A stretch of DNA of 64,000 nt from Ardenticatenaceae bacterium (GTDB lineage: Bacteria > Chloroflexota > Anaerolineae > Promineifilales > Promineifilaceae). The position numbers and the translations under genes are program-made. Each line of letters opens with the position of its first letter. Position 1 is the stretch's first letter. The stretch is from the NCBI GenBank assembly GCA_020634495.1, contig JACKBR010000020.1, positions 1 through 64,000 of the forward strand, in the 5' to 3' direction. Positions 34,228-42,634 of the stretch are shown one piece after another. The notes under the pieces were generated by a model. The model saw only the letters and a program-made list of their open reading frames with translations. It was not told the origin of the DNA and did not search any database.

Positions 34228-35364
34228 CTAATCGTTGGGCGGTTTGTCCCCATGATATTGATAATAATTGGTTTGTATGGTGCCATTGTATAGCTTGCGT
34301 ATTCGGTTGGGTTGGGCGCGTTTAAAGTAATCGGGGAATTTGTCATCCGCCGTGAGGACGTAGATAGACCAGCCACTTTTTTTGCGGAACATTTTGTTCA
34401 GGGCAATGTAAATGGCATTGAGATCGCGGTACTCCGCCAGGCGAATTCCATAGGGTGGATTGGTAATGACAATGCCATATTGCTGATCGATCCACAACTT
34501 TTTTACATCTTTCACTTCAAACTGAATGTCATCGGCAACGGCCGCTTTGGCTGCGTTGCTGCGGGCAATTTCTATGCTGGTGGGATCGCTGTCGCTGCCT
34601 TGCAGTTGGAGGGTGCCACTGGGCAGGATGGCCTTGTGCGCTTCCTGGCGGGCGTTGGTCCAGGCTGCGGCGGGGATGGCGGGCCAGCCTTCGGCGGCAA
34701 ATGTGCGGTGCAGCCCTGGGGCAATGTTGCGCCCCAGCAGCGCTGCTTCAATCAAAATGGTGCCAGAGCCGCACATGGGGTCCAGCAGCAGGCGGTCTGG
34801 CTGCCAGTAACTGAGCATCACCAGCCCGGCGGCAAAGGTTTCTTTGAGCGGGGCTTCGCCTGCTTCTTGGCGGTAGCCGCGCTTGTGCAGCCCCACGCCG
34901 GAGGTGTCTAGGGTGAGCAGGGCGTTGTTGCGCACCAGGGCCAGCTGAATGGTGAATTCGGCTCCGGTTTCGGGGAACCAGTCGAGCTGGTAGGCGGTTT
35001 TGAGCCGCTCGACGACCGCTTTTTTGACGAGGGATTGGCAGCTTCGGGCGCTTTTGAGGGCAGATTTATGTGATTTGGCATGTACCGTAAATTGGCCATC
35101 GGGCGTGATCCACGCTTCCCAGGGCAGCGCTTTGGTTTGTTCAAACAGGTCATCAAAGGTGTGGGCCGGGAATTCGGCAATTTTGAGCAGCACTCGGTCG
35201 GCGCAGCGCAGCCACAGGTTGGCTTTGGGGATGTCGGTGATGTCGGCGGTGAATTCGATACGGCCGTCTGACACCACAATCTCAGCAAAGCCCAAAGCCT
35301 GAACTTCCTGCTTCACAATCATTTCCAGGCCAAATTTGGCGGTGGCGATGAGGGTAACTTTCAT
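34228..35364 (-). CDS. THUMP-domain RNA guanine N2-methyltransferase (RlmL/Trm14-like)
   Basis: 378 residues. The N-terminal 165 residues are a THUMP-containing RNA-binding region (from MKVTLIATAKFGLEMIVKQE to TLDTSGVGLHKRGYR). The C-terminal Rossmann domain has the SAM-binding motif LLLDPMCGSGTILIEAAL and the catalytic motif IVITNPPYGIRL. This is the UPF0020/COG0116 family, which methylates the N2 of guanine in rRNA or tRNA. It is only the size of the B. subtilis YpsC type, half of E. coli RlmL, so it lacks the RlmK part. Whether the target is 23S rRNA or tRNA cannot be told. It is preceded by a CAGTAATCAGTGAG-type repeat, and no operon partner is evident. Confidence 0.9.
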   Translation of the reverse strand: MKVTLIATAKFGLEMIVKQEVQALGFAEIVVSDGRIEFTADITDIPKANLWLRCADRVLLKIAEFPAHTFDDLFEQTKALPWEAWITPDGQFTVHAKSHKSALKSARSCQSLVKKAVVERLKTAYQLDWFPETGAEFTIQLALVRNNALLTLDTSGVGLHKRGYRQEAGEAPLKETFAAGLVMLSYWQPDRLLLDPMCGSGTILIEAALLGRNIAPGLHRTFAAEGWPAIPAAAWTNARQEAHKAILPSGTLQLQGSDSDPTSIEIARSNAAKAAVADDIQFEVKDVKKLWIDQQYGIVITNPPYGIRLAEYRDLNAIYIALNKMFRKKSGWSIYVLTADDKFPDYFKRAQPNRIRKLYNGTIQTNYYQYHGDKPPND

Positions 35365-35374
35365 GAGTCTATTT

Positions 35375-35446
35375 TCAGTATTCAGTAATCAGTGAGTCAG
35401 TATTCAGTTAACTGATTACTGCCCTACTGTTCACTGATTACTGACC
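35375..35446. repeat. CAGTATTCAGTAATCAGTGA-type intergenic repeat
   Basis: Low-complexity copies of (ACTGATTACTG)-like words fill the gap between the methyltransferase start and the C-S lyase, in both orientations. The C-S lyase stop codon and its last residues (ISEQ) are encoded by the repeat. A related repeat at 37447-37540 does the same for the M23 lipoprotein. Confidence 0.6.
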
Positions 35447-36638
35447 GCAAGCGGTCTAATGCTTCCGCCAGCAGCGGGCGGGGACAGGCCAGGTTGATCC
35501 GCTCGAAGCCTTCACCTTCGGGGCCAAATATTTCGCCCTCGTCCAGGTAGAGGTGGGCATCTTCAAAGATGAGCTTTTTGCGTTCCTCCGGGGTCAGTTC
35601 CAGGGCGCGGCAGTCCAGCCAGACAAGGTAAGTGCCTTCGGCGGGCAGCAAATGAAGCTGGGGTAGGTGCTTGGCCAGATAGTCCCGCATAAAGTTGTAA
35701 TTGCCTTCGATGTAGTCCATAACGGCCGTTAGCCACGGTTCGCCAAAATTATAAGCCGCCTCGGCCGCCACCACGCCAAACGTGTTGGTCCCTAATAAGC
35801 CAGTACGCTCCAGGGTTTTGGCAAATTGGGTGCGCAGATCCTCGTTGGGAATGATGATATTGGACAGCTTTAGCCCGGCGACGTTAAACGTTTTGCTGGG
35901 GGCTGTGCAAACGATGCTGTTTTGAGCAAAGCGCTCGCTGATGTTGGCAAAGCTGGTGAAGGTGACATCTTTGTAAATCAGGTCGCAGTGAATCTCGTCG
36001 GAGACAACTAAAACATCATTGTCCAGGCAAATTTCGCCCAGGCGGGTGAGTTCCTCAGCAGTCCAGACGCGGCTAATGGGGTTGTGGGGGCTGCACAGGA
36101 TGAGCATTTTGGTAGCTGGATCGGCGGCTTTGGCGGCAAGATCAGCAAAGTCCATCTGGTAACGGCCGTCTTGCAAAACCAGCGAATTAGACACCACCTC
36201 CCGCCCATTGTTCTCTATGGCAAAGGTGAAAGGATGGTACACCGGGCGCTGAATGATGATCTTATCCCCCGGTTTGGTGAAGGTTTGTACCATCATGTTT
36301 AGGGCGGGCACCACACCTGGCGTCATCACAATCCAATCGCGCTGAATGGAACGGCCGTAGCGCCGGGCAAACCAGTTAATCACCGCTTCGTAATAAGAAT
36401 CAGTCGGCATACAATAGCCAAATACCCCGCGCTGCGCCCGCGCTGCCACCGCCTCAACGATTGGCGGCGCTACCCGAAAATCCATGTCGGCTACCCATAG
36501 GGGCAGCACGCGCTCAGCGCCATGTTTGGGGTGGGCATGGTCGCCGTGGGTTGGGTTGTGATGGGCATCAAACATAAATTCCCATTTGATGCTGTTGATG
36601 CCAAATTTGTTTACCTCAGTGTCGAAGTCGAAGCTCAT
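35424..36638 (-). CDS. PLP-dependent C-S lyase, MalY/PatB type
   Basis: 404 residues, fold type I aminotransferase family. LPLWVADMDFRVAPPIVEAV near the start is the MalY/PatB signature. The PLP lysine lies in CTAPSKTFNVAGLK, with VVSDEIHCDLIY (PLP-binding Asp) and ILCSPHNPISRVW before it. Enzymes of this type split cystathionine or cysteine conjugates to a thiol, pyruvate and ammonia. GGAG lies 6 nt before the ATG. The last four or five residues come from an intergenic repeat, so the natural end is probably a little shorter. It is followed on the same strand by the methyltransferase gene but separated by the repeat. Substrate choice between cystathionine and other S-conjugates cannot be read. 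Confidence 0.92.
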   Translation of the reverse strand: MSFDFDTEVNKFGINSIKWEFMFDAHHNPTHGDHAHPKHGAERVLPLWVADMDFRVAPPIVEAVAARAQRGVFGYCMPTDSYYEAVINWFARRYGRSIQRDWIVMTPGVVPALNMMVQTFTKPGDKIIIQRPVYHPFTFAIENNGREVVSNSLVLQDGRYQMDFADLAAKAADPATKMLILCSPHNPISRVWTAEELTRLGEICLDNDVLVVSDEIHCDLIYKDVTFTSFANISERFAQNSIVCTAPSKTFNVAGLKLSNIIIPNEDLRTQFAKTLERTGLLGTNTFGVVAAEAAYNFGEPWLTAVMDYIEGNYNFMRDYLAKHLPQLHLLPAEGTYLVWLDCRALELTPEERKKLIFEDAHLYLDEGEIFGPEGEGFERINLACPRPLLAEALDRLRSVISEQ

Positions 36639-36665
36639 TGTGTACTCCAGATTGTTGGTTTTTGT

Positions 36666-37406
36666 CTAAAACTCACTCGTCGGGTCCCAGGGGAAGTCGG
36701 CTACTTTTTCGGCCTCGGCGCGAATGGCCGGGTCGGGTGAGTAAAGCCCCTGTTTTTCCAGCGGCAGCAGGGCGGCAATCTGCTGCATAATTTCATGACC
36801 GATGGCGTCGAGCTGTTCCCGTCGTTCGCGCCCCCGACCATTAATGCTAAACGGGCCAAACGGCCGTCCGATGCGAATGGTGAGCCGGGTGCGTTTGCCC
36901 TGCCGCAGAGCTGGGAAAATATCTGTCATGCCCGTAATGCCAATGGGCAAAATGGGCACGCCGGTTCGCGTAGCCACGTAAGCTGTGCCCGGTCGTGCCG
37001 AACGAAGAACCTGTGCCCAGGCACCGCCCTCTGGAAAAATGCCTAAAACGCCATTCTGCGCCATCACATATTCGGCCGCTTTAAGCGCATAGCGCGAGCT
37101 GGTGCCGCGCACCACCGGATAAATCTTCCACACTTCAGGAATCCAGCGGGCAATGGTCGGGGCGGCCGGGCGATGTGTACCGGCAAAAAATTCCAGAGGA
37201 AAGGGCAGCGCGGCAATGACGGCCACCGGATCGGCAAAATCGAAATGGTTGCCCACGACCAAAAATGGCCCATCGCTGGGAATATTTTCCTGGCCGGTGA
37301 CCTCAAACCGGGTCAATGTTTTCAGGGTAAGGCGGGAGAGCCAACGAAGAAAACGGCGCATGGCGGGGCGGTGGGGGTAGCGGAATTCAGCGGGGATGGT
37401 GGTCAT
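36666..37406 (-). CDS. Lysophospholipid acyltransferase (PlsC family)
   Basis: 246 residues. The catalytic HX4D motif is in VVGNHFDFADPVAV, followed by the substrate-binding motif GIFPEGGAWAQ (the usual FPEGT-like block) and VPILPIGITGMTDIFP. The enzyme would acylate lysophosphatidate or a related lipid at the membrane. No ribosome-binding site precedes the ATG; instead TAAACT ends 6 nt upstream, so the message may be leaderless. The gene stops 28 bp before the C-S lyase gene and may share a transcript with it. Confidence 0.88.
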   Translation of the reverse strand: MTTIPAEFRYPHRPAMRRFLRWLSRLTLKTLTRFEVTGQENIPSDGPFLVVGNHFDFADPVAVIAALPFPLEFFAGTHRPAAPTIARWIPEVWKIYPVVRGTSSRYALKAAEYVMAQNGVLGIFPEGGAWAQVLRSARPGTAYVATRTGVPILPIGITGMTDIFPALRQGKRTRLTIRIGRPFGPFSINGRGRERREQLDAIGHEIMQQIAALLPLEKQGLYSPDPAIRAEAEKVADFPWDPTSEF

Positions 37407-37446
37407 GGGAGAAGTTTAGTGGATGAACGGGTAAGGGGCAAAAAAA

Positions 37447-37540
37447 TGGTTAATGGCTAGTGGTAAACGGTTAATTGAGAATGAGGCGCCAACTACCGAT
37501 TACCAACTCACTGACCACTGACCTACTGCTCACTGACCGC
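37447..37540. repeat. GGTTAATGG / CACTGACC-type intergenic repeat
   Basis: Repeats of ACTGACCACTGACC-like words and GGTAAACGGTTAA-like words lie between the acyltransferase and the M23 lipoprotein. The last residues (VSEQ) and stop codon of the lipoprotein are encoded within it, as for the C-S lyase at 35424. Confidence 0.55.
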
Positions 37541-39364
37541 TGGATCAAAAAGGGCCAGAGGGCCGCCGCCGACGTTGATGAGGAGCTGGTTGTTGGCTAC
37601 GGCCGTAATCCACATATCGTTGGCAATGGGCGTGCGGGAGCCACCAACAAACAGTCGCGTTAGTGAGTTTTGGGTCTGGTCAAGGGCAAAAATGGTTAGA
37701 TTGCCATCGCTGCCGCTGCCGATGTTGGCCGCCAGGTGTGGCTGGCCATTTAGCCAATGCAGCGAGACGTTGCCTTCAACCTGCCCCGCGTAAGACCGTT
37801 CCCAGATGAGACGGCCGTTCGCATCAAACTGGAGCAGGCGGCGGTCAAACACATCGGCGTGGGCCAGCAGCAGGCCGCCATCTGGCAAAACCAGCAGATC
37901 GCCCCGGCTGGTGGTGCCGCTGGAAAGCGGGTAGATTAGGTTTGCGGCCATGTTGTCATTTATGTCAACTTGATGCAGACCGGTGCGGTTGTAAAGCCAA
38001 AGCGTGCCGTCGCTCAGCGCCAGCCTGCCGCTGAGTTCTACAACTGGTTCGCCCCCGCCTGGTTGAATGCGCCAGAGACGGCCGTTATTGCCATCGGTTG
38101 TCAGGTAGAGTGCTTCGTCGTCCAGCTGCCAATCCAGAATTTGGCTTTCTAGCAGTTCGGTCCACAGCTGCTGGCCATCGGCAGAAACGGCCGTTAAAGC
38201 GCTGCGAGTGGCCACCAAAACCCCGCCATCGGGCAGGGGCAGCAGGCGAGCCGTGCTGTTGAGCGATAAATTGGTTTCCCATTGCAGAATGAGGTCAGGC
38301 AGGCTGTAGGCAGCCAGGGTGTCGCTTCGGCTGTCGGACAGGTAGAGCAAATTGCTGGCTGCGTGCCGCAGCGCGGCGTCGATGGCCTCCCGACCAAAAT
38401 CAATGGGATTGGAACGGCCGTCTGCCATGTTGAGCCGAATTAGCTGGGCATCTTCTAGCAGGAGGTAGCTGTTGTCGTCAATGGGGCCGATGGGCTGGCT
38501 GCCGCTGTTGGCAAACGGCCGTACCCAGCTCACCCCTGGAATAGCCGCCACCCGCGCCGCCCAAATTTCCTGCGAGGGCCAGAGCCAGCCTTGCGTGGTG
38601 GGGTCTTCTGGCCAGTAGCCCGTCAGGGTTTGGAATGGGGCCTGGGTGCGCACTTCAAAATGGAGATGGGGAAAGCCGCGCGGCTGGCCAATCTGCCCCA
38701 CCTGCTCGCCGCGCTGCACACAGCTGCCAGGTTCTAGCACCACGCTGTCGGGGTCCAGGTGGCCGTAAAAGGAGAGAACGGTACGGCCGTTGGCAAAGGT
38801 ATGCTGCACGATGACCACGCCCTGGTCGCGCCCCCAGCCCAGCGGCTGGGCGTAGGTCACCAACCCATGCCCAATGCTGTAAACAGGCGTGCCCAAATTC
38901 GGCCGTCCCGCCGGGCCGCTCCAATCTTCGCCCGCGTGGAATTTGTCGTACCGGTCACGAAAAACGCCAAAATCGCCACCGCCCCGGCTCACGGTGGCCG
39001 CATTGGGTGGGTCGATGGGAAAGTCGAACAGGTCTACAAAGCCGCAGGCGGCGCTGCCGCTGGGCACGGGGTCTTTTACCAGCAAGCTGCGCACATCGCC
39101 AGAAACGTTGAGGGGAACGGCCGTTGCCGTGGGTGTTGGGGTCGGTGTGGGCGTTTGGCTGGGTGTGGCTGTGCTGGTGGCGGTGGGAACGGCCGTTTGC
39201 GTGGGGGTTGCAGATGGCGTGGCTGTGGGCAAGGGCGTGTTGGCGGCAACAGGGGTCGCTTCATTGCCTGCATTTGTGCAGGCGGCCAGCAGCAGGCAGA
39301 GGATGGCTGCCAGGCCCATAATCCCTTTCCCAATTGCGAGATGCTTCTTCCGGTGAACCGCCAT
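37523..39364 (-). CDS. Lipoprotein with M23 peptidase domain and beta-propeller
   Basis: 613 residues. The signal peptide ends in a lipobox (CLLLAAC). A Thr/Pro-rich linker of about 55 residues follows, built of PTPTPTAT-like units. Residues about 105-255 are an LytM/M23 fold with KFHAGEDWSG (zinc His and Asp) and FPHLHFEVRT (HxH). The rest is a PQQ-like or WD-type propeller (repeats such as LLPLPDGGVLVATRSAL, LVLPDGGLLLAHADVFDRRL). M23 enzymes cut peptidoglycan cross-links or other peptides outside the cell; the propeller may bind ligand or position it. There is no ribosome-binding site, but TAAAAT ends 6 nt before the ATG, so a leaderless message is likely. Confidence 0.87.
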   Translation of the reverse strand: MAVHRKKHLAIGKGIMGLAAILCLLLAACTNAGNEATPVAANTPLPTATPSATPTQTAVPTATSTATPSQTPTPTPTPTATAVPLNVSGDVRSLLVKDPVPSGSAACGFVDLFDFPIDPPNAATVSRGGGDFGVFRDRYDKFHAGEDWSGPAGRPNLGTPVYSIGHGLVTYAQPLGWGRDQGVVIVQHTFANGRTVLSFYGHLDPDSVVLEPGSCVQRGEQVGQIGQPRGFPHLHFEVRTQAPFQTLTGYWPEDPTTQGWLWPSQEIWAARVAAIPGVSWVRPFANSGSQPIGPIDDNSYLLLEDAQLIRLNMADGRSNPIDFGREAIDAALRHAASNLLYLSDSRSDTLAAYSLPDLILQWETNLSLNSTARLLPLPDGGVLVATRSALTAVSADGQQLWTELLESQILDWQLDDEALYLTTDGNNGRLWRIQPGGGEPVVELSGRLALSDGTLWLYNRTGLHQVDINDNMAANLIYPLSSGTTSRGDLLVLPDGGLLLAHADVFDRRLLQFDANGRLIWERSYAGQVEGNVSLHWLNGQPHLAANIGSGSDGNLTIFALDQTQNSLTRLFVGGSRTPIANDMWITAVANNQLLINVGGGPLALFDPAVSEQ

Positions 39365-39445
39365 CGTTAAATTTTAACCATTCTTCAACTGGACGTTAGT
39401 CCGCCTGCAAAAAACTCACTGATTGTTCAGGTTTGGCCTGGCCAA

Positions 39446-39501
39446 AACCTCCCGCAGGCTTCATGAGTAGCCGTTGTTCTAAACGGAGCCTGCGGGAGGT
39501 T
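39446..39501 (-). terminator. Hairpin at the end of the sulfotransferase gene
   Basis: AACCTCCCGCAGGCT (39446-39460) and AGCCTGCGGGAGGTT (39487-39501) form perfect 15-bp arms that include the sulfotransferase stop codon (39500-39502). It resembles the palindrome pair at 42635-42691 in sequence. Confidence 0.55.
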
Positions 39502-40213
39502 AATCTGGACGAATTTTACGCCAGAGAAGGTAGGCAAACATTGTGGCCAGGCCGATGGGCAGCCAGGTGAGGGTGCGCTGCATGATCTTGAAATTGCGCA
39601 GAATCATTTCCCGGTCATTGACGTGCGGGAATGGGACATCGGGCACGGGCACCTCTAAAAAGGCACAGAGCGGTTCCCAGCCCTCTTTTACCTGGAAGAT
39701 GAGCAGATTTTCTGGCGGAACGTGCTGTTTAACCGCTTCGGTGTGTTCGTTGAAGCATTGGATGGCATAGGCGCGGTCGGGGAAACGGCCGTTAAAAATC
39801 TTTTCCCACACCAGTTTTTCTTGCAGATCGATAAAGCGGCCCAGCCAGGGAAAAAGCTTAGGCACCCAAAAGGGAAAATTATTGGCCGCCCCGTAGATTG
39901 TTTCGGCCGTGCTGTCGTACCAGCGTTCCGGATCGCGCACGGTGTGAACCACCTTTGCTTCTGGATAGCTGTCTAGCAGTTCACGGTAAAAAATGCTGGC
40001 GGGAAAATCGACGGTGGCTTGAAATTTGCCAAAGATTTTTTCCCAGGGCACCGGCTGGCCTCGCCCAATTTGGTACCACATGTTGATGTGCGCCGTCCGT
40101 TTAACCACTTCCTGCATGTGGTAGCAAGGCCCGTAGCCCACAATTTCCAACGCTGCCTTGAGGGACAACGTGCCGGTGCGGCCAAAGCCGGAACCGATTA
40201 TTTTGAGGCTCAT
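39500..40213 (-). CDS. Sulfotransferase family protein
   Basis: 237 residues from ATG 40213 (AGGAT, 7-nt spacer); the longer frame to 40336 lies across an intergenic repeat. KIIGSGFGRTGTLSLKAALE is the 5'-phosphosulfate-binding loop of PAPS sulfotransferases, and VVHTVRDPERWYDS is the 3'-phosphate-binding motif. The overall pattern is that of the Sulfotransfer_4 family (eukaryote-like, also found in bacteria). A C-terminal hydrophobic segment (WLPIGLATMFAYLLWRKI) suggests a membrane anchor. It would transfer sulfate from PAPS to an alcohol or amine; the acceptor is unknown. It lies 89 bp after the PIG-L deacetylase gene, separated by GGAGACTGG-type repeats. Confidence 0.85.
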   Translation of the reverse strand: MSLKIIGSGFGRTGTLSLKAALEIVGYGPCYHMQEVVKRTAHINMWYQIGRGQPVPWEKIFGKFQATVDFPASIFYRELLDSYPEAKVVHTVRDPERWYDSTAETIYGAANNFPFWVPKLFPWLGRFIDLQEKLVWEKIFNGRFPDRAYAIQCFNEHTEAVKQHVPPENLLIFQVKEGWEPLCAFLEVPVPDVPFPHVNDREMILRNFKIMQRTLTWLPIGLATMFAYLLWRKIRPD

Positions 40214-40219
40214 GAAATT

Positions 40220-40301
40220 TATCCTTATTGGGGGAGACTGGAGATTGGAGATAGGAGATTTTTTGGGATGATTAATCGCCAGTCTCCAGCCTCTGATCTC
40301 C
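40220..40301. repeat. GGAGACTGGAGATTGG-type intergenic repeat
   Basis: GGAGACTGGAGATTGGAGAT on one side and GCCAGTCTCCAGCCTCTGAT on the other form an imperfect inverted repeat of low-complexity words between the deacetylase and sulfotransferase genes. Confidence 0.5.
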
Positions 40302-41021
40302 CTACCAAACCATAATCTGCTTAAACTGCTCGGCAAATTTCACGCCGATTTTTTCGCCTGGACGTTTGTCCAGCTCTTTCAGCCAGTCGAGATTGGCTTC
40401 GCCGTTGGGGAATTGGCTTTTGTGGGCGAGGGTGGCGGCGATTTTTTGGGGATAAACGGCCGTTACATCCACCACCACATCTGGATCGCGATCTGTGCTA
40501 AAGACAAACACCCGCGCCAGGCAGCCCAGGCCAGACCCATTTTCATTGAGCTGTTCTGGCCGGTAAAGCGGCATTTTGGACGGCATGTAGGCGTCCAGCG
40601 CCGCCTGCCCCGCTGCCCGGTGATCCGGGTGAATTTGCCCCGTCCAGTGCGGATCAAACGTGAGGAGTGTGTCTGCCTGAGTGAGGCGGTAGAGACGGGC
40701 AATCTCGGCGCGGAGGGCCAAATCGGGCAGCAGCTCTCCATCGGGGCGGCCCAGGTTAAACGTCTGGCGGATGCCCAGCACCTGGGCGGCCGCTTCTGCT
40801 TCTTGCAGGCGCACGGTTGCCAGGGCGGAGCGGTTCAGGCTGGCATCCTGAGCGCCAATGTCGCCCAGGGTGCAGTTGACGGAGAAGATTGCCACGCCGC
40901 GCTGGGACAGTTGGGCAAGGGTGCCGCCGCACATCGTTTCTAAATCATCCGGGTGGGCGGCTACGACGATGAGTCGTTTGGTGTCGGCAAACGACTCTAA
41001 ACTTCGGAGTTCTTGGGGCAT
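40302..41021 (-). CDS. PIG-L/LmbE family N-deacetylase
   Basis: 239 residues. The zinc-binding motif AAHPDDLETMCGG (HPDD) is near residue 22 and the second motif HPDHRAAGQAALDA is near residue 105. The family removes acetyl groups from N-acetylglucosamine-type substrates, for example in mycothiol and bacillithiol synthesis (MshB, BshB) and in lipid-linked sugars. AAGGAA precedes the ATG. The sulfotransferase is downstream on the same strand, but no thiol-pathway gene is near, so substrate remains open. Confidence 0.9.
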   Translation of the reverse strand: MPQELRSLESFADTKRLIVVAAHPDDLETMCGGTLAQLSQRGVAIFSVNCTLGDIGAQDASLNRSALATVRLQEAEAAAQVLGIRQTFNLGRPDGELLPDLALRAEIARLYRLTQADTLLTFDPHWTGQIHPDHRAAGQAALDAYMPSKMPLYRPEQLNENGSGLGCLARVFVFSTDRDPDVVVDVTAVYPQKIAATLAHKSQFPNGEANLDWLKELDKRPGEKIGVKFAEQFKQIMVW

Positions 41022-41090
41022 TTTGGCTTCCTTGTTGATTGTTGAATCGGCTCTATGGTATAGCGTTGCGCTTCTGGAAACAAATAAAAA

Positions 41091-41111
41091 GGACAGGTCT
41101 TAGACCTGTCC
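41091..41111. repeat. GGACAGGTCT palindrome
   Basis: GGACAGGTCT-T-AGACCTGTCC is a perfect 21-bp palindrome with a single central base, upstream of the PIG-L gene. It is of the same kind as the palindromes at 14573 and 42635. Confidence 0.6.
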
Positions 41112-41126
41112 CTACCAGGGTGAAAT

Positions 41127-41231
41127 AAATACCTATCCGAATATTAGCCACAGAGTTCACAGAGATTTTTGAGTTCAGGCTCAAAGCCGCTTGACTCTCT
41201 TTTTCCTCTGTGGCTTTCTCGGATAGATTCT
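41127..41231. mobile_element. MITE-like repeat, copy A (about 105 bp)
   Basis: The ends CTATCCGA...AGCCACAGAG and CTCTGTGGCT...TCGGATAG form imperfect terminal inverted repeats of about 22 bp. The whole element matches 60855-60960 in inverted orientation with only a few differences by eye. There is no coding capacity. It lies between purD (3' side) and the PIG-L promoter. Confidence 0.65.
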
Positions 41232-41256
41232 AAGTATTTGTTGATGTCAATGAAAG

Positions 41257-42612
41257 TTAAACGGCCGTTCCCACCCCCACGCGCTTTTCGTACCAGCCCA
41301 AAATTGGCTGCTTTTGTAACTGCACTACGCCGCCGCCAATGTCCTGGCGGTACTGCGCCCCGGCAAACTGAATTTGGGCCACGCCGCGATAGGCGCGTTG
41401 GAGGGCGCAGGGCAGGTCATGAGCCGTGCCCGTGACGGCCAGCACCCGACCGCGTGACGTAACGAGACGGCCGTTTTCACACCGCGTGCCATGATGAAAC
41501 AGATTCACCCCTGGCAGCGCCCGGGCCGCTTCCGTGCCGCTGATGGGCAGGCCGGTGGGGAACGATTCCGCCGGGTAGCTGGGGGAAGCCAGCATCACCG
41601 CCGCCGCTGCGCCCTTGCTGATTTTTACATGCGCCGGGGTGAGCTGCCCCTCGATGCAGGCCAGCATCGCCTCCACCAGATCGCTTTCCAGCAGGCTCAT
41701 CAGCACCAGGGTTTCTGGGTTGCCAAAGCGGCTGTTGAACTCCAGCACCTGCACGCCGCGCCCGGTGAGCATCAGCCCGGCAAACAGCACGCCGACGTAC
41801 GGATTGCCCTCAGCCGCCATGCCGTCAATGGTGGGCTGGATGATGGTTTGCATGACCTGGGCCACAAAGTTGGCGGGCAAATTTGGCACGGGGGCAAACG
41901 CGCCCATGCCGCCGGTGTTGGGGCCGCTGTCGCCGTCAAAAATGCGCTTGTGGTCGCGCACGGGGAAGAGGGGAACGGCCGTTTGGCCATCGCTCAAGGC
42001 AAACATGGAGAGTTCCGGGCCGCTGACGTGCGCTTCGATGATGACGGTTTGGGCGGCGGCTTCGCCCAGCAATTTATCCACCATGTAGGTGTGCAGCGCG
42101 GCTTTGGCCTGCGCTTTGGTATCGCAGACGGTGACGCCCAGCCCCATTTTGCCTAACCCGCTGACCTTGACGACGAGACGGCCGTTTGCCAGCCCGTCCA
42201 CATAGGCCACTGCGTCATCAAAATTGTGAAAAGTGGCAAAGGCGGGCGTGGGAATGGCGTGCCGCTGCATAAACGCTTTGGCAAACGCCTTGGAAGATTC
42301 CAGCCGGGCCGCTGCCTGCTGTGGGCCAAAAATGGCCAATCCCGCCGCCTGAAAAGCATCGACCACGCCCAGGGCCAGCGGGTCGTTGGTGCCCACGACG
42401 GTCAGGTCGATCTTGTTTTCCGTGGCGAAGGCGACCAGTGCAGGCACATCTTCATCGCTGATGGGCACGTTGCGGCCGATTTCGGCCGTGCCGGCATTGC
42501 CAGGGGCGACAAAAATGCGGCCCACGCGGGGCGATTGGGCAATTTTCCAGGCCAGGGCGTGCTCGCGTGATCCGTAGCCTAAAACTAAAACTTTCAGCTT
42601 TTCTGCTTGCAT
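41257..42612 (-). CDS. purD: Phosphoribosylamine-glycine ligase
   Basis: 451 residues from ATG 42612, with AGGAG 7 nt upstream; the open frame to 42657 has no site. It opens KVLVLGYGSREHALAWKIAQ, the PurD N-terminal motif. The ATP-grasp centre includes RLVVKVSGLGKMGLGVTVCD (where most relatives have a shorter glycine loop), DHKRIFDGDSGPNTGGMGAF and EFNSRFGNPET, the PurD signature. The enzyme joins 5-phosphoribosylamine and glycine to GAR in purine synthesis. No other pur gene is adjacent; it is a lone gene between intergenic repeats. The 5' leader contains a palindrome pair (42635-42691). Confidence 0.96.
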   Translation of the reverse strand: MQAEKLKVLVLGYGSREHALAWKIAQSPRVGRIFVAPGNAGTAEIGRNVPISDEDVPALVAFATENKIDLTVVGTNDPLALGVVDAFQAAGLAIFGPQQAAARLESSKAFAKAFMQRHAIPTPAFATFHNFDDAVAYVDGLANGRLVVKVSGLGKMGLGVTVCDTKAQAKAALHTYMVDKLLGEAAAQTVIIEAHVSGPELSMFALSDGQTAVPLFPVRDHKRIFDGDSGPNTGGMGAFAPVPNLPANFVAQVMQTIIQPTIDGMAAEGNPYVGVLFAGLMLTGRGVQVLEFNSRFGNPETLVLMSLLESDLVEAMLACIEGQLTPAHVKISKGAAAAVMLASPSYPAESFPTGLPISGTEAARALPGVNLFHHGTRCENGRLVTSRGRVLAVTGTAHDLPCALQRAYRGVAQIQFAGAQYRQDIGGGVVQLQKQPILGWYEKRVGVGTAV

Positions 42613-42634
42613 TTCGATTCTCCTTATCGTGAAG

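Noticed and set aside
34167..34325. A 52-codon plus-strand frame with AGGAAG before its ATG
   Set aside because: It overlaps the coding end of the THUMP methyltransferase on the other strand for most of its length and has no recognisable sequence features; most of it reads as the antisense of conserved residues.
39090..39250. Tandem GTGGGTGTTGG-like DNA as a candidate repeat array or CRISPR
   Set aside because: It encodes the Thr/Pro linker of the M23 lipoprotein; spacing is irregular and there are no spacers. The linker at 56530-56680 is the same case.
41091..41111. The GGACAGGTCT palindrome as an intrinsic terminator
   Set aside because: It lies upstream, not downstream, of the nearest start and is not followed by a T run on the relevant strand; it is better seen as a dispersed palindrome.
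41491..42156. Long plus-strand open frames opposite purD and the LuxR gene (for example 43023-43865)
   Set aside because: They are antisense to well-conserved proteins, have low-complexity composition rich in His, Gly and Arg, and lack starts with ribosome-binding sites.
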